Below are positions 1 through 14,600 of a stretch of DNA of 64,000 nt, in pieces; position 1 is the first letter of the stretch, and every line of letters starts with the position of its first letter. Position numbers and translations under genes: made by a program. The notes beneath the pieces are model-generated. The model was given only the letters and a program-made list of their open reading frames with translations. It was not told where the DNA came from and searched no databases. This DNA is from Excoecaria cochinchinensis. Lineage: Eukaryota > Streptophyta > Magnoliopsida > Malpighiales > Euphorbiaceae. The DNA is taken from positions 4,464,001 through 4,528,000 of the forward strand of contig CANTUQ010000007.1 in assembly GCA_947683425.1 (NCBI GenBank), in the 5' to 3' direction.

Positions 1-2659
1 CAAGGGAATGATTGTCGGCCTCGCGCATTTGTTTCTCCTCATAATCAGCTTGTCCGCGATTCTGAGGCTAAATTGGAAGATAGCAGCTTAAATGCTCCAT
101 ATTTAAATGGTCATGGAACTTGTCAAAGTGGAAAGCCTGTTGGCTTCCCTGACTATCCTCTCACTGCAAAAGCTGTTGTTGCCGTTGATGTTGATGAGGG
201 TAAACCCACAACTTTGGCTTTTTAAATGCAACTGCTATCTTGTGAAGAGTTTAACGGAATGGGGAATGTTTGATTTATATGATATCACTGATATTGGTTG
301 TGATAAGATAGTGACGAGCATGTTTTATATTTTCTTCCTGTTACTGATTTTTATATTCATTTTAATTTTTCTTACTGGCTTTTCTTTTGGCATTTTTGTG
401 AGCAGTTCTTGGGAACTTTGTATCAGCTTTGAACAGGTTTATTGCTGATCGATACTCTTCTATTCACTCTGTTTCAGAGTACCATGTCTATGAGTTCTTC
501 AAGGTATTGCTTTGACAAATATTTTAGTTTTCTTTATATACAGTTCCATGTGGACATTGACTATCATGTTTGAAATGGTAAAGCTAATGTTGGCATGATA
601 ACGACTTCATCACTGCATTGAGCAAGCTTATTTTCTTGGTTAATTTTGTCTTGAAATTCAAAATAAACATATAACCATGAACTCTATAGAGATGCAGCAG
701 TTTCATGAATGTGTGGTTTTGGGAGTAATAATTATTAGACATAGTTTTTGATCCTTGAAGTGCCTGTTTGATTAGAGGTCAAGTCCATATGCTGGGCCGA
801 CCGGGAATAATGTCTCATTGCTAGGCCTGTCAGTTTGTGTTACACCTAACTCTTCAAAGGTGCGCTGGTGCATGAAGTCAAGTAGCATATGTTTTCTTTG
901 ATTCCTTAATCTTGTTATGAGTGCAAGAAGATTATTTATTACAGTTATCCAATTCAACTAGCATTTTGGTTGCTGTATACCTTTTTAAATTGACTCATAC
1001 TATGTGCTGAATATGTGAGTTTAGAGTTAGATACTGCTATTCCTACCAAGGATGTGTAATTTTTAGTTTATTACAATTATTTTCTTTTTTAATAGAGACT
1101 TATTATTTTTTACATGTTTGTTTTATATCTAATTCTGATTCCTACTCTGTTGTTACAGATATGGAATTGTTCACGTGATGAAGGTATTTTCCATTTGCAT
1201 ATTTTGCTTTGATTGATTGGTTCGGAAGGCTAAATTTTTTGTTGCATGCTATAAATAATCTAGGCTTTTAAGAACTGCATTTATTATGAAACTCTTGAAG
1301 TTGGTCTAATGAAAATTCAGGCTTCAATAAAATGCTTATGCTACTTACTGAAGTTTTCAAGTTGTTTTGGAGTCTTTATCTTGGGCAGAATATTCAATTA
1401 GTTAGAGGGGCTGGATTTTGGTTATTGTGCCAAAAAATGCACTAGTAAAAGAGTATCTTTGTTTCCTTCAAACATAATGCTTGTGCCTTGGACATCCAAT
1501 TGGAGTTTGGAGACTTGAAATGTTTATATGTTTTAAAGTGCCAGGTGGTTTCAAATTAGAAACTTTCAACTTTTTGTTGAAGGACAAATATGCAGCAATT
1601 TTTAACTTGGGAACTGCCTTCTGGTTTCGATTATTCTACCAGACTTGAAAAATGGCTTTCAATTTCACATTGTCCCTTTTTTGGGTACCGTCCCATGATT
1701 TTAGCTTTAATTAGAGATTCTGCCATCACAGAGTTTTCTTTTACCAATTCGATGATATTGAGTTGCTTGAGTACATTGACTCCTTTTCTGTTGCAGCTGA
1801 TATTCGTGTCCATGAATTCTTCAAGACATCTTATTTCAAGTCTGGAATTTACCCACTCCCAGGTGCTCAGAAGGTGCTTCATAAGCTATCAAGACACTGT
1901 AAACTTTCAGTTGTGACGTATGTATTCCTATCATATGGCTTTTATTTATTTTCTTCATGTCTAACAATTGAACTTGGCAATTAGTCTTAAGTTACTTCTT
2001 TTGAAATGTCACAAAAAGATCTCGGCAAAATGTTATCAAGGATCACACAATTGACTGGATAGAGAAGCACTATCCAGGAGTGTTTCAAGAGATACACTTT
2101 GGCAACCACTTTGCTCTGGATGGAGAGTCCAAACCTAAGTCAGAAATATGCAGGTAGGTTGATTAGTCACTTTGTGGCATGTTGAATGTTCTCAGGACTA
2201 TCCATCGGTCATTTTCCCTAGATGGTTTGAATTTGTATCTTGAAATCCTACAATTTGCAGTTAGTAGGCAGGTACTGTTGTCTGGATAAATGCTCCCCTC
2301 CAGTAAAAAAAAAGGGGGAAAATACGGGAGAGAAGGTAGCCTGATTTAACAGATTAATGGTCTAGAGAAAATTTAACGTACATCAAGTAGTAGCCTGATT
2401 TAACATCTTTGAGTAGAAGCAAGTGGCTTGCTGCTAATCCAATATTTTGTCTGACAGATCATTAGGTGCAACTGTACTGATTGATGATAACCCAAGATAT
2501 GCCATTGAGTGTGCTGAAGTTGGGATTAAGGTCCTACTTTTTGATTATGAGAACTCATATCCTTGGTGCAAGACAGATTCAGTTGATCAGCATCCCTTGG
2601 TCACTAGAGTTCATAATTGGGAACAAGTGGAGCAACGATTAATTTCATGGATTTCTTAG
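1..2659 (+). CDS. HAD-superfamily 5'-nucleotidase-like protein (NT5C type), 5' end outside the window
   Basis: The coding exons I can join are 1-199 (partial), 406-503, 1159-1183, 1797-1917, 2019-2153 and 2458-2659. All junctions are GT/AG and the frame stays open to the stop at 2657-2659. The HAD nucleophile motif DVDEVL spans the first junction (about 187-411), and the late acidic motif LIDDNP lies near 2478-2495. This layout and the conserved block SGIYPLPGAQ match the plant family related to 5'(3')-deoxyribonucleotidases (NT5C). Such proteins are expected to be Mg2+-dependent phosphohydrolases; the substrate of the plant members is not evident from sequence. The N-terminus, and with it any targeting signal, is missing. 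The gene converges on the LKR/SDH gene that follows. Family assignment is fairly secure; exact substrate is unknown. Confidence 0.82.
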
Positions 2660-3788
2660 TTAAATGATTCCGGAATATGGATTGTGAGATATCTCCTGTT
2701 GTTCTTGTGCCTGCAAATTCAGGTGCACGGGACTGTAAGAGGGGCCAGCCAAATGAGGCACTGGTGTAATCTGCAGCATCAGTAGAACTGTGACAGTGAA
2801 GTGATGGTTTTGTGTACTTTTCACTCCTTTGGGGTGAAAGGGGGAGATTTAGGATAGGGCATTTCCAAATGCAATGGAACACCAGAGAGTCATTTTTTTG
2901 TTCTTCGACCTTTTGGGGAAATTATATTTTGTGTTTGTCCAAAAGGTATTTGTTCTGGTCATATCTCTCCAATCATGGTCAGACTTTGATTTTGTAACTT
3001 TACTGTTGATTTATTGAATCAATTAAAGAAGAGAGAAATTTATCTTTGAAATTGAATGGTCCTGTGGAATCTGCATTGGAGATGCCTTAATATGGGAATT
3101 GAAATTGTGGGGTTAAGAATCAAGATGGTTGGCTTGTCTCTTTTATCTTCTCTTTTTTTGTCACCATAAATTCTGGTAAAATCATCTCAAACAACAATGA
3201 AATAAATCTATGGGACTTTACATTTCATAATAATGACTTCTTAATTTAATTTGTAACAAATTTTAAAACTTCAGTATTATTATAGAAAAACCAGTTCTCT
3301 TCGGGGTTGGGGAAGCTTGATAACCTTAAATATTGAGTGGAGGTGGAGTTGTGATTGCATATGAGATGCAGGTTTTTTTTTTATTATCAATGGCTATACA
3401 GCGAGTAGCAATTACAGCTTAACGGTTGGGATGTACAGAACCCGCAGAAATATGATAATAATAAGTTTGCTGATTCCCACATTTTACAATAATGTGTTGC
3501 CATGGAAAGATTTGAATCATAAGGCTTAATGTTCCATCCTCCACTAAAAAAAAAAAAAGAAAAAAATAAGAAGACTATATATATAGACCGGATATTTTCC
3601 AACGCTCAAAAGGGCCACCAGTCTGCCTTTTCTTCCTGACAGAAGCTCAAAGTCAGACCAAATGTGGCAAGTAGGATGGCCTAAACCAACCTCCATTAGC
3701 AGCTGAATCTCTGCTTCAATTTCCTTGTCTTTTCCAAACCTGAAGACTCGTAAATTGTGTGATGGACTTGAGCTTGATGCCATTGCGC
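2660..3788. other. Convergent intergenic region with 3' UTRs
   Basis: About 1.1 kb lies between the stop of the nucleotidase gene (+) and the stop of LKR/SDH (-). It should hold the two 3' untranslated regions. Several AATAAA-like runs and A/T tracts are present, but I cannot place a poly(A) site with confidence. I see no further coding exon. Confidence 0.5.
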
Positions 3789-6700
3789 TTAGTTGATCTT
3801 CTCTGTTAACTTGATGCCATTGGCTTGCAAAATATCCAAAGCTGCAATACCACAAAATAAACATATTAATTTTTGGAGAATCAGCAGATGCTGGATCCCG
3901 CGTCCTCACGGAAGAATCAGCAGATGCACATCCTAATAATTCTTCATATTCTGCTAAGCTAACACCATGAGTAAATATGTTTAACAAGTGATACGTAATT
4001 ACCTGGCATATATACTTCAGGTTCAATAGGCCTAAGAACACCTCTTGTCTTGATCTTGTTCTCTAGTAAGAGCTGCATCAAATTACAATAGTCCTTGGTT
4101 TCAGGATTTTCTCACCCAAAAATAAAAAAGTGGTCGCAAAGATTGTGTAACAAGTACCAGAGCACCGATAGCTGCCGGAATACCAACTGTGAGAGCCATG
4201 GCAGTAATCATTTTCCCGTTTTTGGTTGTTCCGAATTCCAATAAAGTGCCTCTATGATACTCTGTAGGTTGGCCATCAGGGAACTCTACCTCGACTTCAT
4301 GATGCAAAAGCACCATGTCCTGACCATAAAATAGGCAAGCAACAATAATTAATAAATTAGACTCCTGCTAATGAAGGTACCAGAACCAGATTGGGTAGGC
4401 AAATTTCACATTGAAATTAAAATTCTTGTTCAGTTACTCAAGTACAGTCTACTCTTGCCTCATTGCTTGATTTTTTCCAATTACTAGAAAGAAAAGGATA
4501 TAAAAGAAGAAATGCAAATTTTCTTAACCTCTTAATTATGTGCTTTGGTTGTTTTTCTTAACATCAACCAAAATATCTTCAAGGATCAAGAAACATATAT
4601 CCAAATGCCTTCAAATAATATCAGCATCCCTTGAGTCAAATTCCTAGGAAGAAAAACTGAAACGACAATTGACGTCTACATATTTGCAGGAAGGAACTAT
4701 TACCTGTTCTGTGCCAAAATATGCCAACTTTTCTTCCATCCTAAAGCAGGTGACGTCAAATGCACTTTTGCAGGCTGCAGGAATTTCTGTCTGCTCATGA
4801 AGTCCCAAAAATCTAATCCATTGGAATAAATGAAATTAGAAGTACACACAGAGAGAGATAGAGACAAAACAAAAAAAAAAAAAAAAAAGAGGAAGAAGAA
4901 GAAGAAGAGAGACCAGAGCGAGCTAAGCATGAAATGAACTAAGGTGATTTAAAAATAACTAGAGATATAATTAGACCCATATTCTGGTTCTCAGGCTTAA
5001 ACTATCCTCCTGTCTTACATTATAGTATTAGCTGCTCTTAATGCAGCTCCATTTTCCTTGCAATGTCCAAGTGTAACAATCTTTTCAGCAATATCTTTCT
5101 CTCCAAGTGGAGTTCTGTCCACTTTGTCAACATTAAAGTTCAGCAGTTCATTAAGGAATGTTCTGAATGTAGGTCTCCGTTCACCTCCAAGAAGTGGATG
5201 AGTTTCATTGTTAAACAGACCAATTCTTGCAAGCGTCCCCATTGTTTCACCAAACCCTGCAAATAATCAATGAATAAGATCCAAAACATGTAACAGAACT
5301 ATCTTAAAGTCAATTAGCAGCAAGAACACATATATTGGTCTTTTATTCTTTGGAAAAAGATGTTGATTTCCATTTTGTGTGAGAAAATAAATAAAATAAA
5401 AAGAGAAATATTGAAAAGTTCACTAATTTTGCAATCTTATTGCAGAAAGTTAGCCAATTGAACCACTGAATTTTTTCGACATGGTTCTATTAATAGCAAT
5501 TGTTCCAACTGGTGTAAGACCTTCATATCTGAGGGTCCCGCGAAAAATGGTTGATGCTTCTTCTATTCCATAAACTTGGCCATAAACCAAAGAATTGCGA
5601 TTCGGTAGACATTCTAGTGCAAAAGCTGGGAGATGAGGTATCCGAAATTTGACAGCTGAATCGTAAAGTTTATCACCTGCAATAAATATCATAAAGTAAT
5701 GCAAAAATCAGAAGGCAATGATCCTCAAGAATTATAATATTGTCAAACCAATGACTCTTGTGATGCTTCATCAGTACTGCCAATTCATCATCAAGAAATG
5801 AATATAAGGAAAATCAATTCAATTCTTAAAAAGGCAGGACCACATTATAAAGAATTATCAATATTCTGGGAAGGATGAAGCAAAAGGTTTGAAGTATGTG
5901 AAAGTTAAAAAAACTATAAAGCGCAGGAAAGACATGCACACATCACATTACTTCGATTTATTGCTACCCCAGATTGCTGAAAGCTTACCTTCAATGTGTA
6001 CAATCTCACCATAAGATCTGTAGGTGGCAGGATTGCGCCCAGCTCGGATTGCTCCTGCAGGACTCCAACTGACAAAGTAAAAATGCAGTTATCAACTTAA
6101 AAGAATAAGAAAGGACAATCTTATATGTACTCCTTAAAACAATATTCTGTCACTGGTATGCTTCTTAGCAGTAAATATTGTACAGTTCACAGCTAAAAGA
6201 GTATCCTCTTCATCAAGATGGAATAAAAGAATGGAAGAAAAAGAAACAAAAACAATTCAATTCTTAAGCAGGCAAGACCACATTTTTAGTTGAAGCAATT
6301 ACAGAAAATACCTGAACTTATATGCTAGTGGGTTATTGGCAGATGCAGGAGATGGAAGACCCCCACAGTAAGAAAGAAAAGACTTTACTTTCCCCTTTCG
6401 AACATGTGCTTGGTTAATCATCTTCATTGCCATCATGTGATCTGAAGCATCCATGTTTGTTGTTATAAATATTGAAAATTTGATTACATTCTAATGAAAT
6501 TTCCAGATGCATATATTTGGCTATCAAAAACTAAGGACTCAAAAAACAAATAAAAAGATAATTAAAAAAGTCTGCAGTCTTAAAAAAGACTGCAAAAGCA
6601 GTTATTAGTCAGAGGTGTCTGTGAAATGACCAGGACATGATAAAGAAAATAGGGGCTCATAGAATGGCGTCTGAAGTCCAGGAAGGCCCTTTTGAAGTCT

Positions 6701-9700
6701 TGTGTATCATGATGTCCGAGAAAATAATTTTGAAGGTTGTGAAACAGGAAAGCATAAAAAGGTGAGTAAACTTGTTCTGTCTCTTCTAGTGTTTTATGTG
6801 CTGTAACTCATCTGAAGAATATCTCAGGCAGATACAAGTTATTCTTACTTAGAATATGCAGTTTCCAAAATGATAACAGACAACAGATGGAAAATTACCT
6901 ATTCCAGGGTCCAAGCCCATCTCTCCAAGTATTGTAATATCAGCAGCTTTTGCTTTTTCATCCAGTGCAGACATAGAATCATCAACATAGCTAGCAGTAA
7001 CAAGATGTTTTTGAAGCTGAATTAAGAAAAACATAGTTAAGCCATATTTGAATTTCTAAAACCTGATAAATGATATTGCGCTGAAATTGTAAAGACAATC
7101 TCCTCCAGGCTATATCTATACTCGATAAGCATATCAATTGCGAAATTTCATGTCAAGTCTCCTTGACATTCTTATAGAAAACACAATCCAAGTCATTTAC
7201 ATACTAAGCCTGGGTTTAGCAGCAGCTCAATTTTTGGTTGACATCATAGTGACGGTAATAGTGAAAAAATCAAGAAAGTGACTACTACCTTGATGCATGC
7301 ATTTGCTATGATAACATGGCAACTAGCGGGAAGTAAGCTGATAACAACCTCAACCTGCATAAGAAAAAACATTAAGCAACAGAAGTCGTGATTCCAGTAT
7401 TTCGTTATGGTGAAAGAAAAATGTATTATAATGCCATCATGCTGATTTCTAAGTGATTGTTTTCATCTATTCAACAATTAATAGCACTTGGAATTCTTGC
7501 TGGATTACTACTTGGGATTCATGAGATCATGTTGGAAGACGCATTTGTATCTCATTTTATTCATATGGTGACAAAAACTGTACATGATAGCTGTTGCAAA
7601 ATGGTAATATGAAGTCCTAGTACAGCCAATTTACGGTATTAAGTAGAAATAATATCTGGAAGGCTACCTGTGAAATATACTTGCAAAGACTTTCTTGATC
7701 TGTGACATCAAGCTGAACTGCTGTTGTATTTGGAATTCCATCAATAATCTGTAACAGGTCAGTTTATATGAAATCAGAAATTTTGAAGAACAAAGATCCA
7801 CGCGCATGCACCATGCACATATGTTATTGCTATTATTGTACTATTACTGCTATATCCACATAAAATAATTTTAGACATATTTGTTCTTATGATACAATGC
7901 GGAATGTTCTCAAAGGATTTCAAGTTTCTTATTTTTCTTTTTTTCTTTTGATTATACCTCTTCTGCATCCTTTAGATAGAGAGATGCAACGATGATCTGG
8001 ACATCATTCTGCTCTTCGAGATCAATACCTAGACAAGCTTTATACCATTCACAAGATGAAACGCTCCCAATTGAAGCTAAGAATTCAGTAGCTGGGCGAC
8101 AAACGCGACCTGCACCAACAATTAGAACTGAAGTCTTCCTTTTTCTATCATAGTCCTTTTTAGTGCCATTCTCCTGCACTTTGCCAACCTTCAAGGAGAT
8201 TTTATTGGCTTCTTTATCTAACACTCCCCGATTTTCATTGGGATTAGCAAGAGAAGTTAAAGAATCAACTATTTGATCCAGAACTTCTTTACTATATGCA
8301 CCGACCTGTGAAGGCAATTAAGCAAGTTACTGGAGTGCTAAAGAAATACAAAAAACTGGTTGACTAAGAAGCCTAGTACAGCCATTAAATTATCAATTTA
8401 AGTTTGTTACTCTTATAAAGATAAATAAAATATCATCACTAATTTGTTTTAAGCATCGATATAGTTGTTCCTGACATATGAACTCCCAATTTTCAGAAAT
8501 TTGTTGCCATTAATTACGTTGCTTCTGTTATTATTTAAAAAAAAAGATTCAAGACCAGCTACAGAATGAGTCTAAGAAAAATGGAAAAAGAAAATCAATG
8601 ACAATAAATTTTTGACCTATGGCTAGAACTTTTTTTCTTCCAAATCAAACTCAGCTTAAGCTAACTTACTTCAAGTTCTGAGTACGAGGTAGAATCAGCA
8701 TTTTGACCAACTTGACACTTGACCAAGTGAAAGGAACCTCCAGCAGCTTCAATAATATCCAAAGCCTCATTTATTAAAAACTGATCGAATAGGTGACCAC
8801 TCAAAGATACCTGTTAATCATTACAACTAAGCATAATTAAACAAAAACATGGTTTTGAATACAGTATTAAGATGGAAGTTCAATAAAAAAAAAATTTAAT
8901 TAACACTGCCCAGACCAGGAATAATTTGCATTACGTGCTGTCAATAAGTGAGGTGGAATACATAACCATTAGAAAATAGATTTAGAAGAGAAGAGAGAGA
9001 GTTGGACAACAAAAACAAAGAATCATGGAAATTTGATGAAGAAAAACTTTTACTAACATAATAAAAAAATAAAATACAAATAAGAGAACAAGAAGCTGCA
9101 GATTTGCAGCTCTCAAACCGTAAAAGAAGAATTTTTATTTTCTTCATCTTTACAAGAACCTTTTTATATCTCTGTTATACATTGTTTCTGCACACATTCA
9201 CTCATTTTAAAAGCCAAAACCAAAAAAAGTATGACTTTTTAGTCAACAACTAATTTGCCTAAACCCATGCCTCTTTTCCTTACAATGAGAACAGCCACTC
9301 TTTTAGCAAAAATACCACCACACTCCAACAATAACATGTATACAAAAAATCCGAAACCTACCAATATGTTGAAATTCTTCTTGCTAGAATGTGAATTGGC
9401 AGAATCTCCTGGCATATCTCTGCAAATAAGAAAAAGGTAACGGATGCTGATTATCAAAGACGAACGCAGATATGCCATAAATTGATTCAATAGTAGAATT
9501 CTCCATATGTTCCTCACTTCTTTTTCCCTCCCTCTCCAAATTCATGTTTAAGAGGACCAAGCAAATTTTGAAACAATGAATTTTAACATTCTAGATTTTT
9601 GTTTATTCAATTACAGTGAATTCTCAAATATTCCTTCTAAGGATTTACAATCACTGGAATTGCTCCTTGCTTTTTTCTTGACTTCATTATGTATGTCCTC

Positions 9701-12700
9701 AAATCGAAAACATAAGACCTGATTTGATCCAAGGAAAATAAGAGGAATCTGTTACACGAAAAAAAAAAATCTCTTTTTGTGATAATTGGGAAAAAAATTT
9801 GTTGAGCTCAAGATTTGAACTCTGGATTCAATGGATCCCACATCTATTTACCATGCATATTAATACAAAGATAGGAAATACAAAGCAAAAGTCTGGAACC
9901 AGAAGATTACTCTGTATCGGACTTGCGCATGCGTGGAATATATTCAAACAAAGGGGTAAGTGCTCCACCATGGGCTATGCAAGCTCTTCTTAGATGTGAA
10001 GGTAACTTGGTAATGTCAGTTGTAGAGGCCAGAATGCCAATAAATTGGGACAGTATGTCTCCAAAATGTTGAGAAGCCTAAAATGATGGATGTATGATTC
10101 ATGTTACCGAAAAAAAAAAGGTAATTCAGATAAGTTAGACATAAAAATAACCTTAGATGTATCATAAGAACAGTTTTAACTCTAAAAACAGTGCACGGAT
10201 CAGAATAACAAACCTCCTTTGCAAACTGTGTAGGAAGAATATCAACAGAAGAACATATCAAGCCATTTCCTTCCATGTCATGATGGTACGAATCATTTAA
10301 GGGATCATATCTGGTAGATGGTATTGAGAAAATAATCAACAAAAAATAAAGGCAATCAGACTTACAACGCTGGAAGCAGAATTTAAGACATACAGCTCTC
10401 CATTTGCCGGCAAGAAAAATGTTTACAACTAGTGAACTTTCTTTCTCAGATATCATGATACTTTCTTTTAATGTCAAATCAAAGATACCTAACAAAAGTC
10501 TTGGATCATGCACAATCATCATATCATCTCCCAAATGGGATCCTAAATTGACATCATTTCCGATTTTGACTGAATGTCAAAGGCAATTCAAGCAGCCGGG
10601 CACAGTGACATACAGGAACAACTCCCTCTAATGTGCAATGAGACCAAAGAACAAAAATTTCAATAAATATCAGGCCAGAAAACAGAGAGTTTATGAAGCC
10701 ACTAGCACTGTACCTGAAGAAGGGACAGTCAATTGATGTGGTTTGATTAATAAACTCTATAGAGCCTCCAATGTCACAAGTTATATCAGCAATCCCAATA
10801 AGGGGACACCCTTTCCTTGTTAGATCTTGAAGCTGATGGGTGCTTAACAATCTAGGGAATCTCATCTCCCAGTACATGCAATTGACTGCACGTGAGCCAA
10901 AATAAACAGTGGCATTTGATATCAAAACAGTAAGATAGAAGAAAAGAAAAGTAAAGCTCAAAAAAGAATGCATTAGGCAGTAGTCAGTAAAAGTTTGCGG
11001 CTGAATGTGAAACCTTTCTTTTTATCTAATTAACATAAAATACATAGTCATTAATTCAGTAGAAACTGAAAACATAAGAATCGTAGTCTTTCAGTTGCTA
11101 AATGTTGACAGAGGAACTCTTACAACTATAAAAGAATAAAAAGCTACGCCTACATCAGAAGTAAACTCAAAAGAATATATGAGGGCTCTAAAGCCAAACT
11201 TCATTAATTGTTGTGAGATCAATAAAGTCTGAGAGAAAAAGGCCAGCTTGGTACACACTCACTTATGTTCCTATGAATTTTACTAGATGATGCCTATATT
11301 CTATCTTAAAGAATATTAAAAGAAAAATATATCACATACCAATAATTGATGCATATGGAGCTATCTTTTCATAGAAATTGGGCTTGTAGTGTTCAGGGTG
11401 TGCATAGTAGTCTGCCTGAAAGGAAAACAAAATGACTTGCATTAGCATGCCTTTTTTCAATTTAGCTATAAGCTGAACAGAAAAGAAAACAAAGACTCAC
11501 ATTTAAGAAATAATTGATTGAGTGCTTAACATCCTTAAAATTTATGGAGTAACAAGCACTTTTAATTTATTAAGCAACCATAAAGTTAAAAAGCCTATTA
11601 CAGTTAGCACAAAATTTCAAGAAAACTGAAGGAAAAGTCAAGCACAAGTGAAACTTGATTTGCAGAAAGATATCATTCATGATAGAGCATGCAGAACAAG
11701 AAAGAAGTATAATTTAATCTGACAATGTAAATGGATATTGACTTGATTACTTACTTTGTCGAACGTTTTAGAAGGATCAACATGTTCAACCATATCTTGA
11801 CTAGTCACAACACAACCATATACTTGGTATACCCTCTTTGATGTCCTCGGTGAGTGACTGGGACTTCTGGCCTATGAAAACCAAAAGTTGAAAGTGACAT
11901 AGTCATCATATGGTTCAGTGCCCAGGAACAAGAATGATACATAATTTTAAAGTACAGTAACAAGAAACTAAAAGCAGATTATAATTTAAGAATATAGGAA
12001 GCCTGCTGGAATGAATGCCAAAATGGTATTGTGGCCTCCAGCTGATGAGTCCACCCAAGCATTCAACCATCCTCTTCATCAGGTTTACTGTTAATTATAC
12101 TTTTCATCTTAAAATTAATCTTTAGAGTAGGAAAAAAATGACATGAAGAGTCCTAAAAAAATTTTAGCAGTCTCCTGTGCAAAAGGATCGCTGAACTTGC
12201 AGCACACCAGATAACTAACTTAATAGAACTCCAAACAACATTAGACTAATGGAAAAATGGAGAATGAAGTATCTAGTTGATCTCTTAACTTGTGTGTGAC
12301 AGTATAATGAAAGCAAATACATATGTAGCTCTAAAAACTGCTGCTGCAAACTTACTTGTGCAAATAGTTCTGGAAGTCTGCTTGGATCAACAAAAGTATG
12401 AGGAAGGAGCTTAAAAATCTCTTGTGCACCTTGAGAAACTAAGGCAAAAATGGCAAGAGAAAATTTTGTGATTATGTAAGAACAATATTAAGTCATATTT
12501 CAGAAATCAGCAGTACAGAAGTAAACCAATAAATTAATTTCAAAAAATATGAGGTATATTCAAGCTATTGATTAAGCTAATAACTCATTAGCACTACAAG
12601 CAGCATTTTTTAAATTCATGATACTGAACTCGTTAACTGGGAATATCATGATTGGTTGAAAAAAAAAAGAGTATATGAATTTGCAATTTACTATACCATT

Positions 12701-13822
12701 TCCTGAGCCAGTAAATACAAAAACTAGAGGGCATATTCCTGACGGCAATCCCAGAGTTGATATCTCTTCACCCACAGAAATTACAGCAGATTTGGCAGCA
12801 GCCAAGGAAGAATACATGTAAGATGAACCCAATGAGAGGAAAGGTGTTGAATATCCAAGGCTTAGGTACCCTGAAATCATATTTAGGAGAATTAAAATTC
12901 CGGAATGAAGATCTATTTCAGCTAGTATGCTCCAAATATAGCAGAAATGCTTATGTCAGGTAAAGATGGACAATTAACAAACTGAAATGCTTGGACTGTT
13001 GGGAATATCATCAAGAATCAACATATAATCCCATAACCATTTCTCTCTCAAACAAGCAAGGGTAAACAAGAAATTATGAAGCGGAAGTGCGAGCCAGCTA
13101 GCTGTCATGATTGTGGACATTGAGCTATATGATCATACTATATCAAAACCAATAATAAAATTGGAGGATTTGAAGCAGGGGATCATACTCTGTCCTAATC
13201 CATGTAAGAAGTCGACAAGTCCTGCTCTGCCAGCATATTTCCCAAAAGCAAGCAGTCTTTTCCCGAGGTCCCCAACAATAAGTTCATAGTCGTACAACGA
13301 AACCCTATCAGCTAAGATCTGTAATCAAAGAGAAATCGGCAGAAAACAAAATCTAAATGAACAATTTTATTGCCATCATGGATGGTGCAAATAAGGATAC
13401 ATATACCTTATCAAGCAAGGGCATGTTTTCTTTCTGGGCTTTATGAGTATGGGAAAAGAAGGCATATGCTCTATCACGAAGGATCATCTCCAGCTGCACA
13501 AAAGCCAAAAAATATATCACAACTCTGAAAGCTTCCTGGTTTTTAAAAACAAAGAACACAGAACCAGTAACACCTTAGGTTGTTTAACGCCCAAAATGAG
13601 GCCACATTGAGATAAGTCCTCTGATATTTCACAACCAACATCCTCATACATTGCATCATGATGGATTCGCTTCGTTGATGGCTGAACAATTATGCGAGCC
13701 ACCCCAGTTTTATCCCTGCCACTGTGTAGAAGTCGGGCACAGTGTGATGGTGTCAAAGGCACCCTTCTCTCCCACTTGTTACAGGACTCAGAGAGGATCC
13801 CGACAACTCCATTGCCAAGCAT
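3789..13822 (-). CDS. LKR/SDH: Bifunctional lysine-ketoglutarate reductase / saccharopine dehydrogenase (LKR/SDH)
   Basis: This enzyme starts cytosolic lysine breakdown. LKR reduces lysine plus 2-oxoglutarate to saccharopine; SDH oxidises saccharopine to glutamate and aminoadipate semialdehyde. The 24 coding exons (transcript order) are 13574-13822, 13407-13493, 13189-13318, 12697-12870, 12356-12438, 11755-11871, 11340-11415, 10714-10885, 10214-10310, 9911-10077, 9362-9419, 8670-8810, 7958-8305, 7668-7748, 7289-7354, 6899-7016, 6312-6441, 5989-6068, 5521-5676, 5019-5256, 4704-4812, 4158-4319, 4003-4072 and 3789-3841. They total 3162 nt, a clean 1053-aa frame. The LKR half is residues 1 to about 450. 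Lys80 (GVKQP) and His98 (SHTHK) align with catalytic Lys/His of yeast saccharopine dehydrogenase, and FTGSGN is the likely nucleotide site. A linker follows, then SDH from about 577 (VGAGRVCRP; later LDPGIDHMM). No break is seen. Length and order fit plant LKR/SDH. Confidence 0.95.
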
Positions 13823-14600
13823 TCTGTAACTTTAATTTTACCTTTTATTGAATTTAAAAATATCAACTTTCTGATTCAAGCCAAAATATACTTAATCAAT
13901 GTAATTCACACATACCAATTAACAAAATGCAGAGTTGAAAACTCTTTCAATAAAATCAAATGCAAGACATTCCGGGTTGTTCATAATGTTTGAATATGCA
14001 TTATATTGCGAGTATCCATTGTTTCAAACAAGATAAATACGAAAGAAAAATAATTATTAAAAACAAAAAACGAACGGACAAGCAATCAATTACAGGACAT
14101 GGGCTTGTATTATAATATTTTAAAACGAACATTAACCGGAAAAGAATCATTGAATAGATTATTCAAATTCTTTCTCAAAGTCATTATCCAATCAACATCA
14201 AATTAGTTTATAATTATAGTAAACTGCATGGATTAGAAAATAAACAAACAAGAAAATGGGGGCATCTAAAATGGATCACAGAGTAAGAAACTGCAAATTT
14301 CACCAAAGGAAAGCAACAATAATGATAAAAGTAGATTCTGATTGGAAGATTCAAGGCAAATGCGAACTTAATCGTCATTTACTCCAGAATCAAAGTAAAC
14401 AATTACCTTTGGTCTAACTTTTTACTAATTGTTTACTGAGAATCCTTGGCCCTTGGCTATCAGAGAGGAAGAGGAAGAGAAAGAGAACAATTCATGATGA
14501 GACCATGAAAAAGACAGATCAAAAAAATAAGAAAGAGAAGGGGAAGGTGGATTTATTGAAATTTAATGAAAAGCGAAAGAGAAAAAATTATTGTGTATAT
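13823..14600 (-). other. Inferred 5' UTR exon and leader intron of LKR/SDH
   Basis: The start codon at 13820-13822 is preceded by only one base before a good acceptor (TTACAG). A matching donor, AAAG|GTAATT, lies at 14405-14406, just downstream (on the minus strand) of a purine-rich block at 14460-14570. I infer a leader intron of about 580 bp (13824-14406) and a non-coding first exon beginning somewhere near 14600. The transcription start is not determined. Confidence 0.4.

Noticed and set aside
107..448. 113-aa open frame at the start
   Set aside because: It is out of frame with the nucleotidase exons and runs through an intron.
3544..4041. 165-aa minus-strand open frame at the end of LKR/SDH
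   Set aside because: It reads through introns and out of frame; the real last exon ends at 3789 in another frame.
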